A stretch of DNA of 64,000 nt from Kitagawia praeruptora (GCA_037693485.1 CM075344.1:91733001-91797000), one strand, 5' to 3'; counted from the stretch's first letter, positions 1 through 11,371 are shown. Numbers and translations: made by a program. The notes: a model not told the origin generated them from the sequence alone.

Positions 1-1614
1 CCCAACTGAAGTGGTCATGTGGCTTGCTTCCTTCTCTAAAGCCCCTTCCTTCAGCTCCACCACCACCTTCTTTTGACTTGTTTCCGCCTCTAAAACCCCT
101 TCTTTCAGCTCCACCACCACCTTCTTTTGGTGGCCTTCATTTACCTTACCACTTTCGTCCACTTTATCTTTTCCTTTGTCATTTTGGCCAGATGGAGCCC
201 CTTTAGTATGGATTGACCCCCCTGCCGCCCATTGTCTAGAAGCCACCGGGCAAACACTAATGGTGTGGCCAAGAGATTTACAGTGGCCGCACACCATTGG
301 CTTATTAATGTATGAGACTTTAACCTCAACTATGGAACCGTCCAGGTCCACCACTTTGAGCGTTGGTGGTAATGGATCCCCCACTTCATACTGCACGCAC
401 ATTTTTGCAAATGGAAGAATTTCTAGCTCAGATGTAAGGGCGTCTGCCCCTAGGGGCTTTCCAATGGCACTAGCAACACGGCCCAGCCCCTCCTACGTCC
501 AGTAACAATCTGGAAGATTGGCTAGCTTAACCCATAACGGCATTGAAGTAACAGATTCTGAGCGCTCGTTGAAACCCCAATCAGTTAATACCAGAGGCCT
601 TTTATCAAAGTACCACGTACCTTTGCTTAGAACCGCATTCTTTTCATTGGAAGAGTTGAACCTAAAGACATAGGTAGACTCATTACGCTGAGAGATCATG
701 GTGAGGCCTCTCCTCCAGGCTAAAAAAGCCACCTCCTTAACTCTCTTAAACGGTAGAGTCCCTTTGGTAAATTTACCCACAATGCAACATTTGAATTTTT
801 CCGCACCTTTCTTGAGGACATCCACTGGGGGGGATACAACATCTGATCCTTCCGATGGAGGCACGTAGTCAAATTTCACTTCCTTGACAGGGCCCGGGGC
901 CGCTCTTAAGACTGAAGACCAGGACTTAGCACCTTTTGACCCCATTTCAGTCTTCTCATCCTTCTCCCCATTTTTGGTGTTCTCCTTGCTTACTTTATCT
1001 GTAAGAGGTTCCTGTTTGTCTGTTTCCTGTTGACTCTTCGAGCTTTCACCCCTTTCCAAGCCCCCAGGTGGGGCATTTTTTAGAATTCCTTTAACAGCTC
1101 CCACCCCCTTCTCACTAGCAACCGTGCTCTTAGGTACTTCCTTACTAGTGAATATTGGAAGACCCATCTCATCCCTACCATCAATGAAACGCACTGGGCT
1201 TACTAACCCTGCATTAAACCTCTCCTTATCCTTCAAGATTTCTTTCTCAACTTCAGTCACCGAAAAACCCTTCTTGGCAAGGAAGCTATGGATATCCATC
1301 ATTTGGTTGCGTAGCTTTATGAGATCCTCTCTCTCATACTTATTGTTCGCAGCCACACCCTTTGCTACCATGTGTATCGTTTCTCTCTCTATCGCATCTC
1401 TAGCAGTCTCATATGAAGTTTCCTCCTCATCTGAGGTTGTCTCACAGATCTTTGCAGCTGAGGTACCTCCCTGAAGGGTGGAAGGCACAACTAGGGCTGG
1501 AAAGTCCTCCACTTCCCTTTTTGCAAGCATTTCCTGAAACTTATCATCCTCCATATCCTGCATATAGCCAGGTAAACCAGAATCGGAGTCACAATTAGAA
1601 CCTTGACTCACCAT
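1..1614 (-). pseudogene. LINE ORF1 (class A), DUF4283-like plus CCHC zinc knuckle, one amber stop
   Basis: This is the nucleic-acid-binding ORF1 protein of the L1-like family, expected to coat the LINE RNA. The ATG at 1614 opens MVSQGSNCDS, the same start as the copy at 56230. The N-terminal half is acidic and charged. About residues 275-365 form a DUF4283-like domain (KFKCCIVGKFTKGTLPFKRV, later GTWYFDKRPLVLTDWGF). An in-frame TAG at 493-495 follows NLPDCYWT; the copy at 55070 has CAA/CAG (Q) there. The same frame stays open to the window edge and holds a knuckle of form CX2CX4HX4C (CGHCKSLGHTISVC, near 265-305). Two 18-codon repeats (KKVVVELKEGALEKE-like) lie at 36-140. The C-terminus is outside the window. 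Confidence 0.85.
36..140. repeat. 54-bp tandem repeat, two copies, in LINE ORF1 linker
   Basis: The stretch CTAAAGCCCCTTCCTTCAGC and what follows recurs 54 bp downstream with a few changes. It duplicates an 18-residue acidic/valine segment just after the zinc knuckle of ORF1. The other ORF1 copies (29033-29711, 45560-46240) lack this duplication. Confidence 0.7.
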
Positions 1615-1961
1615 GGGAACTGACCGAAAAAGAAAACAAAAAGGGAAAGAAAGAAATATAGTGTTTAGGTTTGGGGGACAAGAGAAGGTGGAAGTAAATG
1701 AAGGGAATGAGGAGTTAAAGATGGGGAAAGTGTTTTAGATAATAGATCTGAAGATTAGAAAATGGCGGCTAGGTTTAGGGGATTTTAGAAAGAAGGAGGA
1801 GCTTCTCTCTCTAGGACTCTCATTGTCCTCTAGTGCTCCTTGGGTGTTATATTTGATTGTGATGTTTTGTAATGTATGGTTGTTGCTTTCGCGGTGTATG
1901 CCCCTGGAAATGTAATCTGCTGTTCCTTCGTGGTATAAAAATTTAATTAGCAAAAAAAAAA

Positions 1962-2484
1962 GGTTAATATTGGTTTAATGACAGATAAACAACTCAAGCA
2001 TAGGCTTAAGGAGTTAAAATCTGTTAAGAAACAGAAAGTGTCTAAAAAAAACAGAAATGGTAAAGTAGGCATTTCTCAAGGTAATTATCCAATGCTTGCT
2101 ACTTTTGCTCCAAGAAAGACATGTCATAACTGTGGTAGCACTAACCACCTTGCTAGCTTTTGCAGGAAGAATAAAAATATTAATTCTTTACCTTCAAAGT
2201 CTGAAGTAAAGAAAGATAATGTTAGAGCTAGACCACAGACTTTATGCAAACATTGTGGAAGTACTTGGCATTCTATTTATAGTTGCAGGGATTATCATGC
2301 TATTTATCATAATTACTATGAACCCAAGCCCAATTTGAAATGGGTTAAGGTTAATTCTGCAAGTGTAAACTCTGAAAGTGTTAGCTTAAACTCTGATACT
2401 GTGAATTCCGCTGCAAAAGCTAATAAATTTAAGAAAGCCAAAGGATCCAAGCAAGTCTGGATCCTTAAAACTAATCTTCAGTAA
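1962..2484 (+). pseudogene. Copia Gag C-terminal part with two zinc knuckles
   Basis: This is the nucleocapsid part of the copia Gag. The frame is open from the insertion boundary at 1962 (VNIGLMTDKQ), so the ATG at 1978 is internal and the N-terminus lies left of the window. Two CX2CX4HX4C knuckles are visible: CHNCGSTNHLASFC and CKHCGSTWHSIYSC. A serine/asparagine-rich tail contains the AACTCTG-type repeats that recur elsewhere in this element. The frame ends with TAA at 2482; protease-integrase follows in another frame from 2495, so a frameshift is needed for Pol or the copy is damaged. Confidence 0.85.
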
Positions 2485-2494
2485 ATGTTTGTGA

Positions 2495-3162
2495 TTGCAG
2501 GGCATCAGGGAGAGTACCCTAGTCGTGGACAGTGGATGTTCAGGACACATGACTGGAAATAAAGCCCTGCTATCAGAGTATGTGGAGAAGGCTGGCCCAA
2601 AAGTTTCCTATGGTGATGGCAACATAGGACATACTTTGGGATATGGCAATATCAATCTTGGAAGTGTCATCATCACAAATGTAGCTCTGGTTCCAGGACT
2701 CAAGCATGATTTGCTATCTGTGAGTCAAATCTGTGACAGAGGATATCATGTAGATTTTCAGCCTGAATATTGTGAAATCATCAGTAAATCTACAGGGAAA
2801 GTTGTTCTAGTTGGACACAGGCAGAATAACATCTATGAAATAAAGTTGTCAACAAACTCTGATGGAAAAGCAATTTGCCTGTCAACAAGAATGTCCAGTG
2901 AAGAGAGTTGGAACTGGCATAAGAAACTCCCTCATTTGAATCTAAATAACATCAATGAGTTGATAAGAAAGAATCTTGTTAGAGGACTTCCAAAATCTTT
3001 ACTAAATGTTGATGGCCTGTGTGATTCTTGTCAAAAGGCCAAACAAAGAAAGTCATCTTTCAAGAGCAAGTTTGAATCTTCAATTGTTGATCCTTATCAT
3101 CTTCTACATGTTGATCTTTTTGGACCAGTAAATGTAATGTCTATTGGAAGAAAGAAATATGC
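2495..3162 (+). pseudogene. Copia protease and integrase N-terminus (broken by insertion)
   Basis: The aspartic protease motif is VVDSGCSGHMTG, in the usual copia pre-integrase position. The integrase zinc-binding region follows (SWNWHKKLPHLN, then GLCDSCQKAK), then the catalytic core start HLLHVDLFGPVN with the first catalytic aspartate. A TGA sits at 2492-2494 where relatives usually read a C codon, so translation into this frame is broken. The frame is cut after GRKKYAF by the LINE-family insertion starting at 3163 and resumes at 5313. Confidence 0.85.
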
Positions 3163-5312
3163 TTTTTTTTTTTGCTAATTAAGTTTATACCATAGGCAAA
3201 CAAAATACATCTCTAGGGGTATACCCCGCGATAAGTAGAAAATTCACCTAACGGAACAGCATGATAAAAAAACACAGAAAAATTAACCAAGTTCAAGAAC
3301 AAGCTACATAGAAATTACGACCCTCACGGTCACAAAGCCTTCACAAAAGGAGCATCTCAGGTGTCATCGCCTTGTTCGCTTCTATGGTAGTCCAGCATCT
3401 CCACATTGCGGAGGCTTGTCTCTGCAGTAAGCACATATGTCCCAACCTGATGCAGCTCTGCATCCAATTTAATGGAATTCTTGATCCCTGTCTGCTTGCC
3501 TATCCCCTGCACAGGATCCCTCTCATTTCCTATCTCAACATCATCAACCATTATGCCATTACCATCAGCAAACCCAAACAACATGCCCAAATAATGCATG
3601 TGCCCACGAATGGAATCTCTCACACTGTTGAAATAACTCTTCATATCCAGGGCTTCCTCCACAACCCCATCCAGGACTTCAAAAACCTGCATCAACTCAT
3701 ACTTCATAGTCAGAGAATCCATGGGGCCACCAGAACGCCCATGCATACTCACCTCCTCAAGGTCCTCATACTGATCAATCTCTAGAACAGTACCAGATGC
3801 GCTCTTTAAACTCACCTCTACATCAAAAACCTTAACTAACAGCATTAGCCAAAAACCCAATACCATGGTTTCTCATCTCAGCTAGAACATCCCTGAGTTG
3901 GGATGGCAAGGTTTGGCAACCCTGTACACCCTTAAAGGGAGCATTCCAACCTTTTTCACCTGCATTCTTGGAAATTTTACCCTTATTATCATGAGAGACA
4001 ATAAAAAACTTCAAGCTATCTACATTCAACCCTTGAGTAACAACTATCAACGTTTCCCCTTCCTCTTCCAAACCGGTCTGGTTCGACAGACCTGCCTCCT
4101 TGAGCTCCTCCTTCATACATTGTATAAGAACCTCATCCTCCCCTAGCAGAATAGGAGTGGGAATATTCCATTTTCGAATAAATCCACTTAATTGCTTGAT
4201 ACTGTGCACAGATCTCGCACGGTCAGCCATCATTCTAAACATAGGTTCTTCCTTCAGATCACTATCGACATTTAAACCTCTCATCTCAATCTTCCTCCAG
4301 AAGCTGGGCACCTCACATCCATTCAGAACAATGCAATCCCGAAGAACCACAAGTGCTTTCAAAGCAATATTCAATCTCTCCTAAAGTCCTGACGAGAAGG
4401 ACCCAGTCGTAGCAGGCTTTGCAAGAGCTACCTCTTGCAAGACGGGAGAAGATCCCAAATCCACTGCTGCTGCAACCATACAGCCTAAACCTTTGACATC
4501 AGTAGCACTTTCTACAAAAGGATCCTTTGTAGCAATCGCTTTCCAAGCCTCCATACCAGGGTCCAAAGGGTCATCCCTTTCAGTCATGGGATTAACATCC
4601 CTTTCACGACACACACCATCAATACAGTCAACATCCTTGACATCCTTGGTAGCCATAGATCTACCCAACATATTAATTGGCTCAATAGCTCTAACTGAGC
4701 TACGAATCAAAGAAGCAGGCCCAACAGAGGGGTTGCAACCAACATCTTGTTTCCCCTGGCTTAGGCCAGGCTTCAAACACCTTAAAGGCTCCACCATTTC
4801 AGGGTTCTCCACAGAGGACTCCTTTGCTAACGATTCCACCGAACCTATCCTCCCTTGGTCGACAGAGTCAAGAGGCGATTCGCCCATCCAACAGCCATCC
4901 TGCAATGGATCCGTTTCAATATGGCTTGCATCATCCAACCTTGGGTTCGAACAACCCACCAGCTCTTTAAAGACAGGTCCAGCAACTAAGAATGGGGTTT
5001 TATACCCATCAAACACTCCAAATTCAAGCGGAGCACCATCGTGGTCCGCTGGACACCGGTAAGATCCCAACTCACGGTTGGGTTCATCCTCAACATAAAT
5101 GGATCTATTCGTACTAATAGTATGGTTAAGAAATTTAGAGTATATAGTGAGAGAAAAGAGAAGAGATGAACTCGTGAAGGTAATATGGGAAGATTTGATG
5201 AGAAAGTGTTTGGATTTGGAAGCGGCTATCTAGGGTTTTAGAGAGATGTTAGAGAGAAGTTAGAGACGACTCTCATTTCTCACACTGATAACCTTTCTTT
5301 CAGGAAAATTTT
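3163..5312 (-). mobile_element. Class B-like LINE passenger in copia integrase
   Basis: The poly(T) (3163-3173), GCTAATTAAG and GGGGTATACCCCGCG mark the 3' end on the minus strand. The 5' end (CGACTCTCATT, 5266-5276) is preceded in transcript sense by about 35 nt of filler (5277-5311). The copia target GAAGAAAGAAATATGCT (3147-3163) recurs with changes at 5312-5328, giving a TSD of about 16 bp. The integrase frame continues after the unit. Confidence 0.85.
3357..5070 (-). pseudogene. Class B-like protein with amber stop and frameshift
   Basis: The ATG at 5070 (MGSYRCPADHDG) follows a family 5' UTR. The first 229 codons show no RVSF module, so this N-terminus differs from other class B proteins. 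An in-frame TAG at 4381 sits where the relative at 39220 has Q in QERL. Past it the frame matches the class B helical domain (ERLNIALKALVVLRDCIV, then SGFIRKWNIPTPILLGEDE). Near 3832-3866 the frame shifts into an acidic 169-codon tail that I cannot match. The function is unknown. The protein may be a further subclass or a recombinant. Confidence 0.65.
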
Positions 5313-5591
5313 AGAAAGAAAAATGCTTTGGTAATTGTTGGTGAACACACCAGATTTACATGGGTGTATTTTCTAGCAAAGAAAGATGAAACTGCATTAA
5401 CTCTGATGGAGCATGTAAAGCTACTGGACAAAGGATCAAAATACAAAGTCAAAATTATCAAGAGTGATAATGGAACTGAATTCAGAAATGCAACAATGGA
5501 AGAATTTTGCAAGAACAGAGGAGTAAAGCAAGAGTTTTCTGCACCTGGTACACCACAGCAAAATGGTGTAGTTGAAAGAAAGAACAGAACC
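5313..5591 (+). pseudogene. Copia integrase core, middle part
   Basis: This is the integrase catalytic core. It contains the second aspartate (KSDNGTEF) and the third acidic residue context (GTPQQNGVVERKNRT), the classic D,D,E pattern. The segment resumes the frame interrupted at 3162 and is cut at 5592 by the next insertion, whose TSD is AGAAAGAACAGAACC. The sequence ATTATCAAGAGTGATAATGG at 5453-5472 is the place where the later tandem duplication joins. Confidence 0.9.
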
Positions 5592-7608
5592 TTTTTTTTT
5601 TTGCTAATTAAAATTTTATATCACGAAGGAAAGAACTTAAACAGACCTAGGGGCATACCCCGCGGAATCAGCAAAAGCTAAAAAATAGTAAGTTACCCTA
5701 TTGTCAACAAACAACATAAAAGCTAGTTATCCTAGCTTAACACAAGTTCATAACTGAAATTAAAAAACAAAATAACTATGCCAAGGAGGCATCATAACTC
5801 CAAGCGCAAATCTCTGCACATCAGACCACTCCTTCTGTAAGGACATATTGTAAGCATTACATGAACTGCAATTATGCATCTGGACAACTAAGTTGTCAGT
5901 GTCCTCGTCAATATCTCTGAAAACAACAGCAGGCACCTGGAGGGCATTTGCATTCTCAATACTCCCATGACTGCTCCTGATAGGCCGTCCAATATTGCAG
6001 GAACCATACCCAGCAGTGCACACATAACAACTACTAGCAATATCCAGGGCGGAGAACACAATCACCACACCACTGGACTCTAAACCGTTGCTACCATACC
6101 CCTTAGCATGGCACATCACCTGGACTTGACAAAAACCAACAACCAGGTCCAGAACTAATAAGCCAATTTCAAACACCATCATATAAATCCCCATGAGAAA
6201 AGTGAGGCCAAATCCCACCAAACCTAGCCTCCTATCAACAACCCAGGAGCAGAAAAAACCATCTGTTTCCTTCACAACAGGCATCACCAAGGTACCATGA
6301 CTTGAACTATCACCAACAACAAATAAGCCATACCTCTGTTTCACTATGGACCCCGCAGAACGCACCCATAAAGGGTCTTCAACCAATCCCTTCATCTCAA
6401 GGACATAACAAGCAAATAACCATGTTGCAATGCGCATTGCACACACTCTGTGAACATCCAGCTCTACACCTTGCTCCATCGCGCCCTCACCATTCAATGT
6501 CGAGTAATAACTACAATAACAACAATTAAAATAAGTGTAACCCCCTGGTTCACACCCAAGTATCCTAAGCATATGCCTCAACATCCTTTCTGTCCCTTCC
6601 AGAACACAACCACTACTCCTTAAATACTCAAAGGCTTCATCAATGTCCTTTTCATTCAGCTTGTGACCCACCTCCTCATCCATAACCAACTTCTTATTGA
6701 CCTGACTATCATTACCAATAGTCACTTCTTGATCAATAATAACCTGGACATTATCCTTCCACTTCACTGATTTCTTCACAGGTTTGACAACCTCCACATT
6801 AAGTGTAGACTTCCTAAGGCAAGCCTTTCGGCAAACCACTAGATTCTCTCTAGGCCAGTCATTTTCACCTAAAATTGGAAAGTCAACTCCCTCATCCATC
6901 AAAGAGGAATTGACTCCCAAATCCACATTAGCACTAACAGAAATGTCAGTTGCGTCCGATGAATCGGACATTTCATTATTGAAATCTTTAATTTCAACAA
7001 CCAAATCGTTAAAAGTAACTTTCTTCTTGGAGTAGTAGATCTTACCTTCAAGCGGGCTACACGTCCTAGAAGCAAACCCAGTTGTGGGGGTGAAGGCCCT
7101 CTCCGCCACCTCCAGCCCATCTTTGAGACCAGAAGTACCAAACTCCGTACACTCCGTCTCAAACTTCAATCTCTTAGCCACCTGAAACAAGGGTTTAAAC
7201 TTCTCCCATCCAGGAGAGGAGCCACTCTGTGCACACACCCTGAGCACACCCTTCGGATTATCCTCCAAAGGATACACAGTCACAAGGTTCTCCGAAAAGG
7301 AGACCCTCTTCGGACTCCTAATCGGATTACCCACCGGATGGCAACCTTCAGATCCTCGCGCACGGGGAGGAATCACGGTCACTAGGTTCTCCGAAAAGGA
7401 AACCTTCTTCATTAAACTAGTAATTATATAATAATTATATAAAGAAATATGGTGTTTGAGGTGAAAGATTAGAAGAGGAAGGTGAATTTGGGAAGGCTAA
7501 AGAGAAGATTTGATGAGGAATGGTTTAGATTTAGGTTTGAATTTGGTGGCGGCTGGGTTTTTTAGAGAGAGGTTAGAGAGAAGTTAGAGCAAATACGACT
7601 CTCATTTT
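5592..7608 (-). mobile_element. B/C chimeric LINE passenger in copia integrase
   Basis: Poly(T) at 5592-5602, then GCTAATTAAAATTTTATA and GGGGCATACCCCGCG, mark the 3' end on the minus strand. The family 5' end ACGACTCTCATT is at 7595-7606. AGAAAGAACAGAACC flanks both sides (ending at 5591; starting at 7609), a clean TSD of about 15 bp. The unit is full length and simple, with one long ORF. Confidence 0.9.
5760..7412 (-). CDS. Fusion ORF: class B RVSF N-terminus joined to class C-like C-terminus
   Basis: This is an uninterrupted 550-codon ORF starting MKKVSFSENLVTVIPPRARG. The N-terminal half carries three RVxF-type modules (KKVSF at residue 2, KRVSF near 34, KKVTF near 127) and the class B segment DIDEAFEYLRSSG, which aligns with EIDEAFDYLIGSG of the ORF at 11551. 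After about residue 285 the protein changes to a cysteine- and hydrophobic-rich part (for example DRRLGLVGFGLTFLMGIYMM) of class C character. No class B GRGGHS tail is present. Seen: a continuous frame across the switch. Inferred: a template switch or recombination between class B and C RNAs that made a mobile chimera. The function is unknown; the RVxF modules could dock protein phosphatase 1. Confidence 0.75.
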   Translation of the reverse strand: MKKVSFSENLVTVIPPRARGSEGCHPVGNPIRSPKRVSFSENLVTVYPLEDNPKGVLRVCAQSGSSPGWEKFKPLFQVAKRLKFETECTEFGTSGLKDGLEVAERAFTPTTGFASRTCSPLEGKIYYSKKKVTFNDLVVEIKDFNNEMSDSSDATDISVSANVDLGVNSSLMDEGVDFPILGENDWPRENLVVCRKACLRKSTLNVEVVKPVKKSVKWKDNVQVIIDQEVTIGNDSQVNKKLVMDEEVGHKLNEKDIDEAFEYLRSSGCVLEGTERMLRHMLRILGCEPGGYTYFNCCYCSYYSTLNGEGAMEQGVELDVHRVCAMRIATWLFACYVLEMKGLVEDPLWVRSAGSIVKQRYGLFVVGDSSSHGTLVMPVVKETDGFFCSWVVDRRLGLVGFGLTFLMGIYMMVFEIGLLVLDLVVGFCQVQVMCHAKGYGSNGLESSGVVIVFSALDIASSCYVCTAGYGSCNIGRPIRSSHGSIENANALQVPAVVFRDIDEDTDNLVVQMHNCSSCNAYNMSLQKEWSDVQRFALGVMMPPWHSYFVF

Positions 7609-9424
7609 AGAAAGAACAGAACCTTGATAGAAGCTGCCAGAACTATGCTTGATGAAGCAAAATTGCCAACCTATTTCTGGGCAGAAGCTGTTCAAACTGC
7701 TTGTTTTACTCAGAATGCTACTCTGATCAACAAGCATGGAAAAACACCATATGAGATGGTGAGAGAAAAGAAGCCAAACCTGATATTTTTGGGTGCAAGT
7801 GCTTTGTTCTGAAAACTCATCCTGAACAGTTGACAAAATTTGAGCTAAATGCTGATGAAGGAATTTTTGTTGGTTATCCACTGTCAACTAAGGCATTCAG
7901 AGTTTATAATCTGAGAACCAAAGTGATCATGGAGTTTATTCATGTGTCATTTGATGACAAGAAAATTACTGGACTTGAAGATGTAGATGATCATGATCAA
8001 CTGCACTTTGAAAATGAAGATTTATTCTCTGATGAAGTAAACTCTGATGAGGCTGAACTGATAAACTCTGTTGAGCTAAACTCTAAACCTCTACTGGTAA
8101 ATACTGAAGAAACTTCTCAGCCATAAACAAGGAGAGAACCAGTTGAGTGGGAGCATGAAGAATCACTTCAAAGTGATGACTCAAATTCTGAAAATGAGTC
8201 AGCTGAAAAATCTGGATCAAACTCTGATGACTCAAACTCTGAAAGTCCAAAATCTGACAGTTCAAACTCTGAGCAGTCACATTCAGGGGGAGCCTCAGAG
8301 AATGAAGAAAGGCAACAAGAAAATCAGGAGAACATGGATCGAGGGGGAGGATCAAATACTGAGAGAAGTCATTTGCCTTCAGCTAGGAAATGGACAAAAT
8401 CTCACACACCTGATTTGATTATTGGTGATCCAGATGCAAGAGTAAGGAAAAGAAGTGCAACAACAAATGAATGTCTGTTTCATGCATTTTTGTCACAAAC
8501 TGAACCAAAGAAGATAGAAGAAGCTCTTCAAGATGCTGACTGGATAGCAGCAATGCAGGAGGAGTTGAATGAATTTGAGAGAAATGAAGTTTGGACCCTT
8601 GTACCAAGACCAAAGAAAAGGTCTGTTGTTGGTACTAAATGGGTTTTCAGAAATAAAACTGATAGTGAGGGGGTTGTTACAAGAAACAAGGCCAGACTTG
8701 TGGCAAAAGGCTATTCACAGCAGGAAGGAATAGATTATGATGAGACTTTTGCTCCAGTTGCAAGATTGGAGGCAATAAGGATGTTTCTAGCATATGCTTC
8801 TCATAAGAAATTCAAGGTATTTCAAATGGATGTGAAAAGTGCCTTTCTGAATGGGAAACTTGAAGAAGAAGTGTTTGTTGAACAACCACCAGGATTTGTG
8901 GACCCCAAATATCCAGATTATGTCTACAGGCTTGATAAAGCACTCAATGGACTTAAGCAGGCACCAAGAGCATGGTATGAAACTTTAGCTCAATTTCTTC
9001 TAGAAAGTGGGTTCAACAGAGCTACTATTGATAAAACTCTGTTCTACTTTAAATCTGGTAGTGACCTGCTTTTAGTTCAAATATATGTTGATGACATAAT
9101 TTTTGGGTCTACTAATGATAAATTCTGTACAAAGTTTGCCAAGTTAATGCAGTCCAGGTATCAAATGAGTGTGATGGGAGAGCTTAGTTATTTTCTAGGC
9201 CTACAGGTGAAGCAAACAGATGATGGGATCTTTATAAATCAAGCAAAATATACCAGAAATCTTCTCAAGAAATTTGGTATGCTTGACTGCTCATCTGCAT
9301 CAACTCCCATGGCAACAACAACTAAGTTGGACAAAGATATAGGAGCATCTGTAGATATGACAAACTATAGAGGCAAGATAGGGTCTCTTCTTTATCTAAT
9401 AGCAAGTATATCATGTATGCAACC
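7609..9424 (+). pseudogene. Copia integrase end and reverse transcriptase
   Basis: The integrase C-terminal part (NRTLIEAARTMLDEAKLP) is followed by a frameshifting deletion before FGCKCFVLK, by LSTKAFRVYNLRT, and by an NSD/NSE-rich linker with a TAA at 8124. The RT domain follows in one frame from 8334: WTLVPRPKKRSVVGTKWVFR, KARLVAKGYSQQEGIDY, FQMDVKSAFLNG, and the catalytic IYVDDIIFGS (YVDD). It ends near SLLYLIASIS, where a partial gypsy LTR (9425) replaces the rest of RT/RNase H. The CAACC at 9420-9424 is the same target pentamer as at 33549. Confidence 0.9.
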
Positions 9425-9653
9425 TGATATATATTTTTTATGTAGATCAGATTTGCAGCGGAAAATTTAACTTTAGCTTGCTTCTATAAAGAATTTAATC
9501 ATCAAGAAACAAAACTAAAGGATCGATTTGTTTAGATTGCTTAAAGAATTTAATCACCCACAAACTAAACGAAATCTGGATAAGAAAGTATAAAGGAATT
9601 AACCACCAACTTTCAAAGGTTTTGCAAGCATAAAAACTCACGATTTATTATCA
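9425..9653 (-). repeat. Partial gypsy LTR (U5 side), 229 bp, at a duplication junction
   Basis: It is nearly identical to the first 229 bp of the left LTR at 33554 and to the inverse of 26932-27160. It starts at the LTR terminus TGATATATAT right after CAACC and stops inside the LTR at ATTATCA (9647-9653). The copia integrase carries the same ATTATCA at the joining point (5453). The LTR therefore did not insert here by itself: the join is a microhomology junction that put a second integrase copy downstream. Confidence 0.85.
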
Positions 9654-10029
9654 GGAGTGATAATGGAACTGAATTCAGAAATGCAACAATGGAAGAATTC
9701 TGCAAGAACAGAGGAGTGAAGCAAGAGTTTTCTGCACCTGGTACACCACAGCAAAATGGTGTAGTTGAAAGAAAGAACAGAACCTTGATAGAAGCTGCCA
9801 GAACTATGCTTGATGAAGCAAAATTGCCAACCTATTTCTGGGTAAAAGCTGTTCAAACTGCTTGTTTTACTCAGAATGCTACTCTGATCAACAAGCATTG
9901 AAAAACACCATATGAGATGGTGAGAGAAAAGAAGCCAAACCTGATATTTTTGGGTGCAAGTGCTTTGTGCTGAAAACTCATCCTGAACAGTTGACAAAAT
10001 TTGAGCTAAAAGCTGATGAAGGAATTTTT
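9647..10029 (+). pseudogene. Second copy of copia integrase C-part
   Basis: It repeats 5453-5591 plus 7609-7870 without the LINE-family insertion present in the first copy, so the duplication predates that insertion or copied an empty allele. An extra TGA follows LINKH (9899). The shared deletion before GCKCFVLK is present. It is cut at GAAGGAATTTTT (10018-10029) by the unit that follows, and the frame resumes at 14779. Confidence 0.9.
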
Positions 10030-11371
10030 TTTTTTTTTTGCTAATTAAAAATTTTATACCAAAAAAGGAACAACAATTACAAGACTAGGGGCATACCCCG
10101 AGAAACAACAATCAGAAAAACTAACAGTTGTAGGGGCATACCCCGCGAATCAACATTCAAGAAAACACAGAAATAGTCCACAGCCGGACTTCAACATGAG
10201 ACTAGCTAAAAATACATAATAATGTCACATAGGAATAAATATATGAGTTCCCACTTTAGGCCGACTCTCATGGAAATTGACCATGTGTAACTGTCCCCAC
10301 CAACGTAAAGATCTCCACTGATTAAACAAGCCTTGAGACATATCAACAGGGTGGCATCCAGCTTCCCGAACACACTGGCTTGACACAACATCCTGATGGT
10401 CGCAAAATCTGCTATGCCTTCGGAAGTTCCATATGTCAAATCCACGACATTGGGCAACAGCAATAAAAGGGTTTGTCACATCCCCAAAAATAAACAACTT
10501 GAGCCTAGAATCACCCTCATCCCAATGATCGTCTTTTCTTTTACAGAAACCAAACTTCATTCCAAAGTCATCATCATTAATGATCAACATCACAACAACA
10601 AGCATCCAACCAGTGTCCCCTCTATCATTGCAGACCTCAGCAGGTCGCAAACTCATAAGGCCAGCAATGGGAGTACACCCAATCATAATATTCCAAAGAA
10701 AACCGTTTACTATCCCAGCTACGTCACAACTGGTTACATTCTCCCGATCACACATAACCTAAATCGAATCTTCAATCCACCTTCCCAACTTGGAGATATC
10801 ATAACAAGCAGTATGGCTCTTCTGAATCCAAATCAAAACAGCATGGTTTCGGGAAACCACACCACCTCTTCCACCAATTAGGTGACCACCTTTTAACAGG
10901 ACAGCAACTCGAATGTCCCTAAACAATCTCCCCAAGCCATGTTGGTTATCATCCCAACATCTTCTAAGTAGATTAGGCCCGAATGGCAACCTAATAGAAT
11001 TAGGCTCAAGCATAATGTATGCCTCATCAAGTTTCTCTTCTCTAAAATGAGAGCCTCCTGTGCATAGTACCACAACCCTTGTCGGCCATTGAGGCCAAAC
11101 GCCAAGCACGTTGTCCTCCTGGGAGATAAAACCTCCAGCCATAAAATTGCCATGGGCTTTGCGTTTTGACGCAAGTTCATTCCAGATCAAATAACAAGCA
11201 ACAAACTGTTGCTTAACCTCCATATCCTGCATGAACGTAATAGAACTCAATCTCTTCCCCATCAACAGTCCAGGCATATAAATCGCAAGAACCGTACGAA
11301 TCCTCTCATAACAGGGCTCCGTCAACAAACATCGTCTTATAGAATTACCATCCAATAAGATGCAGACAGAA

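Larger units (their letters stand above)
1..1961. mobile_element. Class A LINE insertion with inverted 5' part (twin-priming structure)
   Basis: Bases 1-1824 read as the 5' part of a class A LINE on the minus strand and end at the family 5' start (GACTCTCATT, 1815-1824). Bases 1825-1961 read as the 3' end of the same family on the plus strand: the hairpin GCGGTGTATGCCCC, GGTATAAAAATTTAATTAGC, and poly(A) at 1952-1961. An inverted 5' segment whose RNA start abuts a sense 3' segment is what twin priming of L1 elements produces. The unit lies in the copia gag gene, which resumes at 1962. Its left end is outside the window. Confidence 0.8.

Noticed and set aside
1735..1953. Small minus-strand ORF over the 3' tail
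   Set aside because: Reads through poly(T), tail and UTR; no family resemblance.
2480..2500. Possible intron between Gag and Pol (GTAAATG...TTGCAG)
   Set aside because: Only about 20 bp long, too short for a plant intron; the TGA and frame change are better seen as damage or a frameshift.
5760..7412. Captured host gene
   Set aside because: The N-terminus matches class B modules and the unit has LINE-family ends; no intron-derived exon structure is visible.
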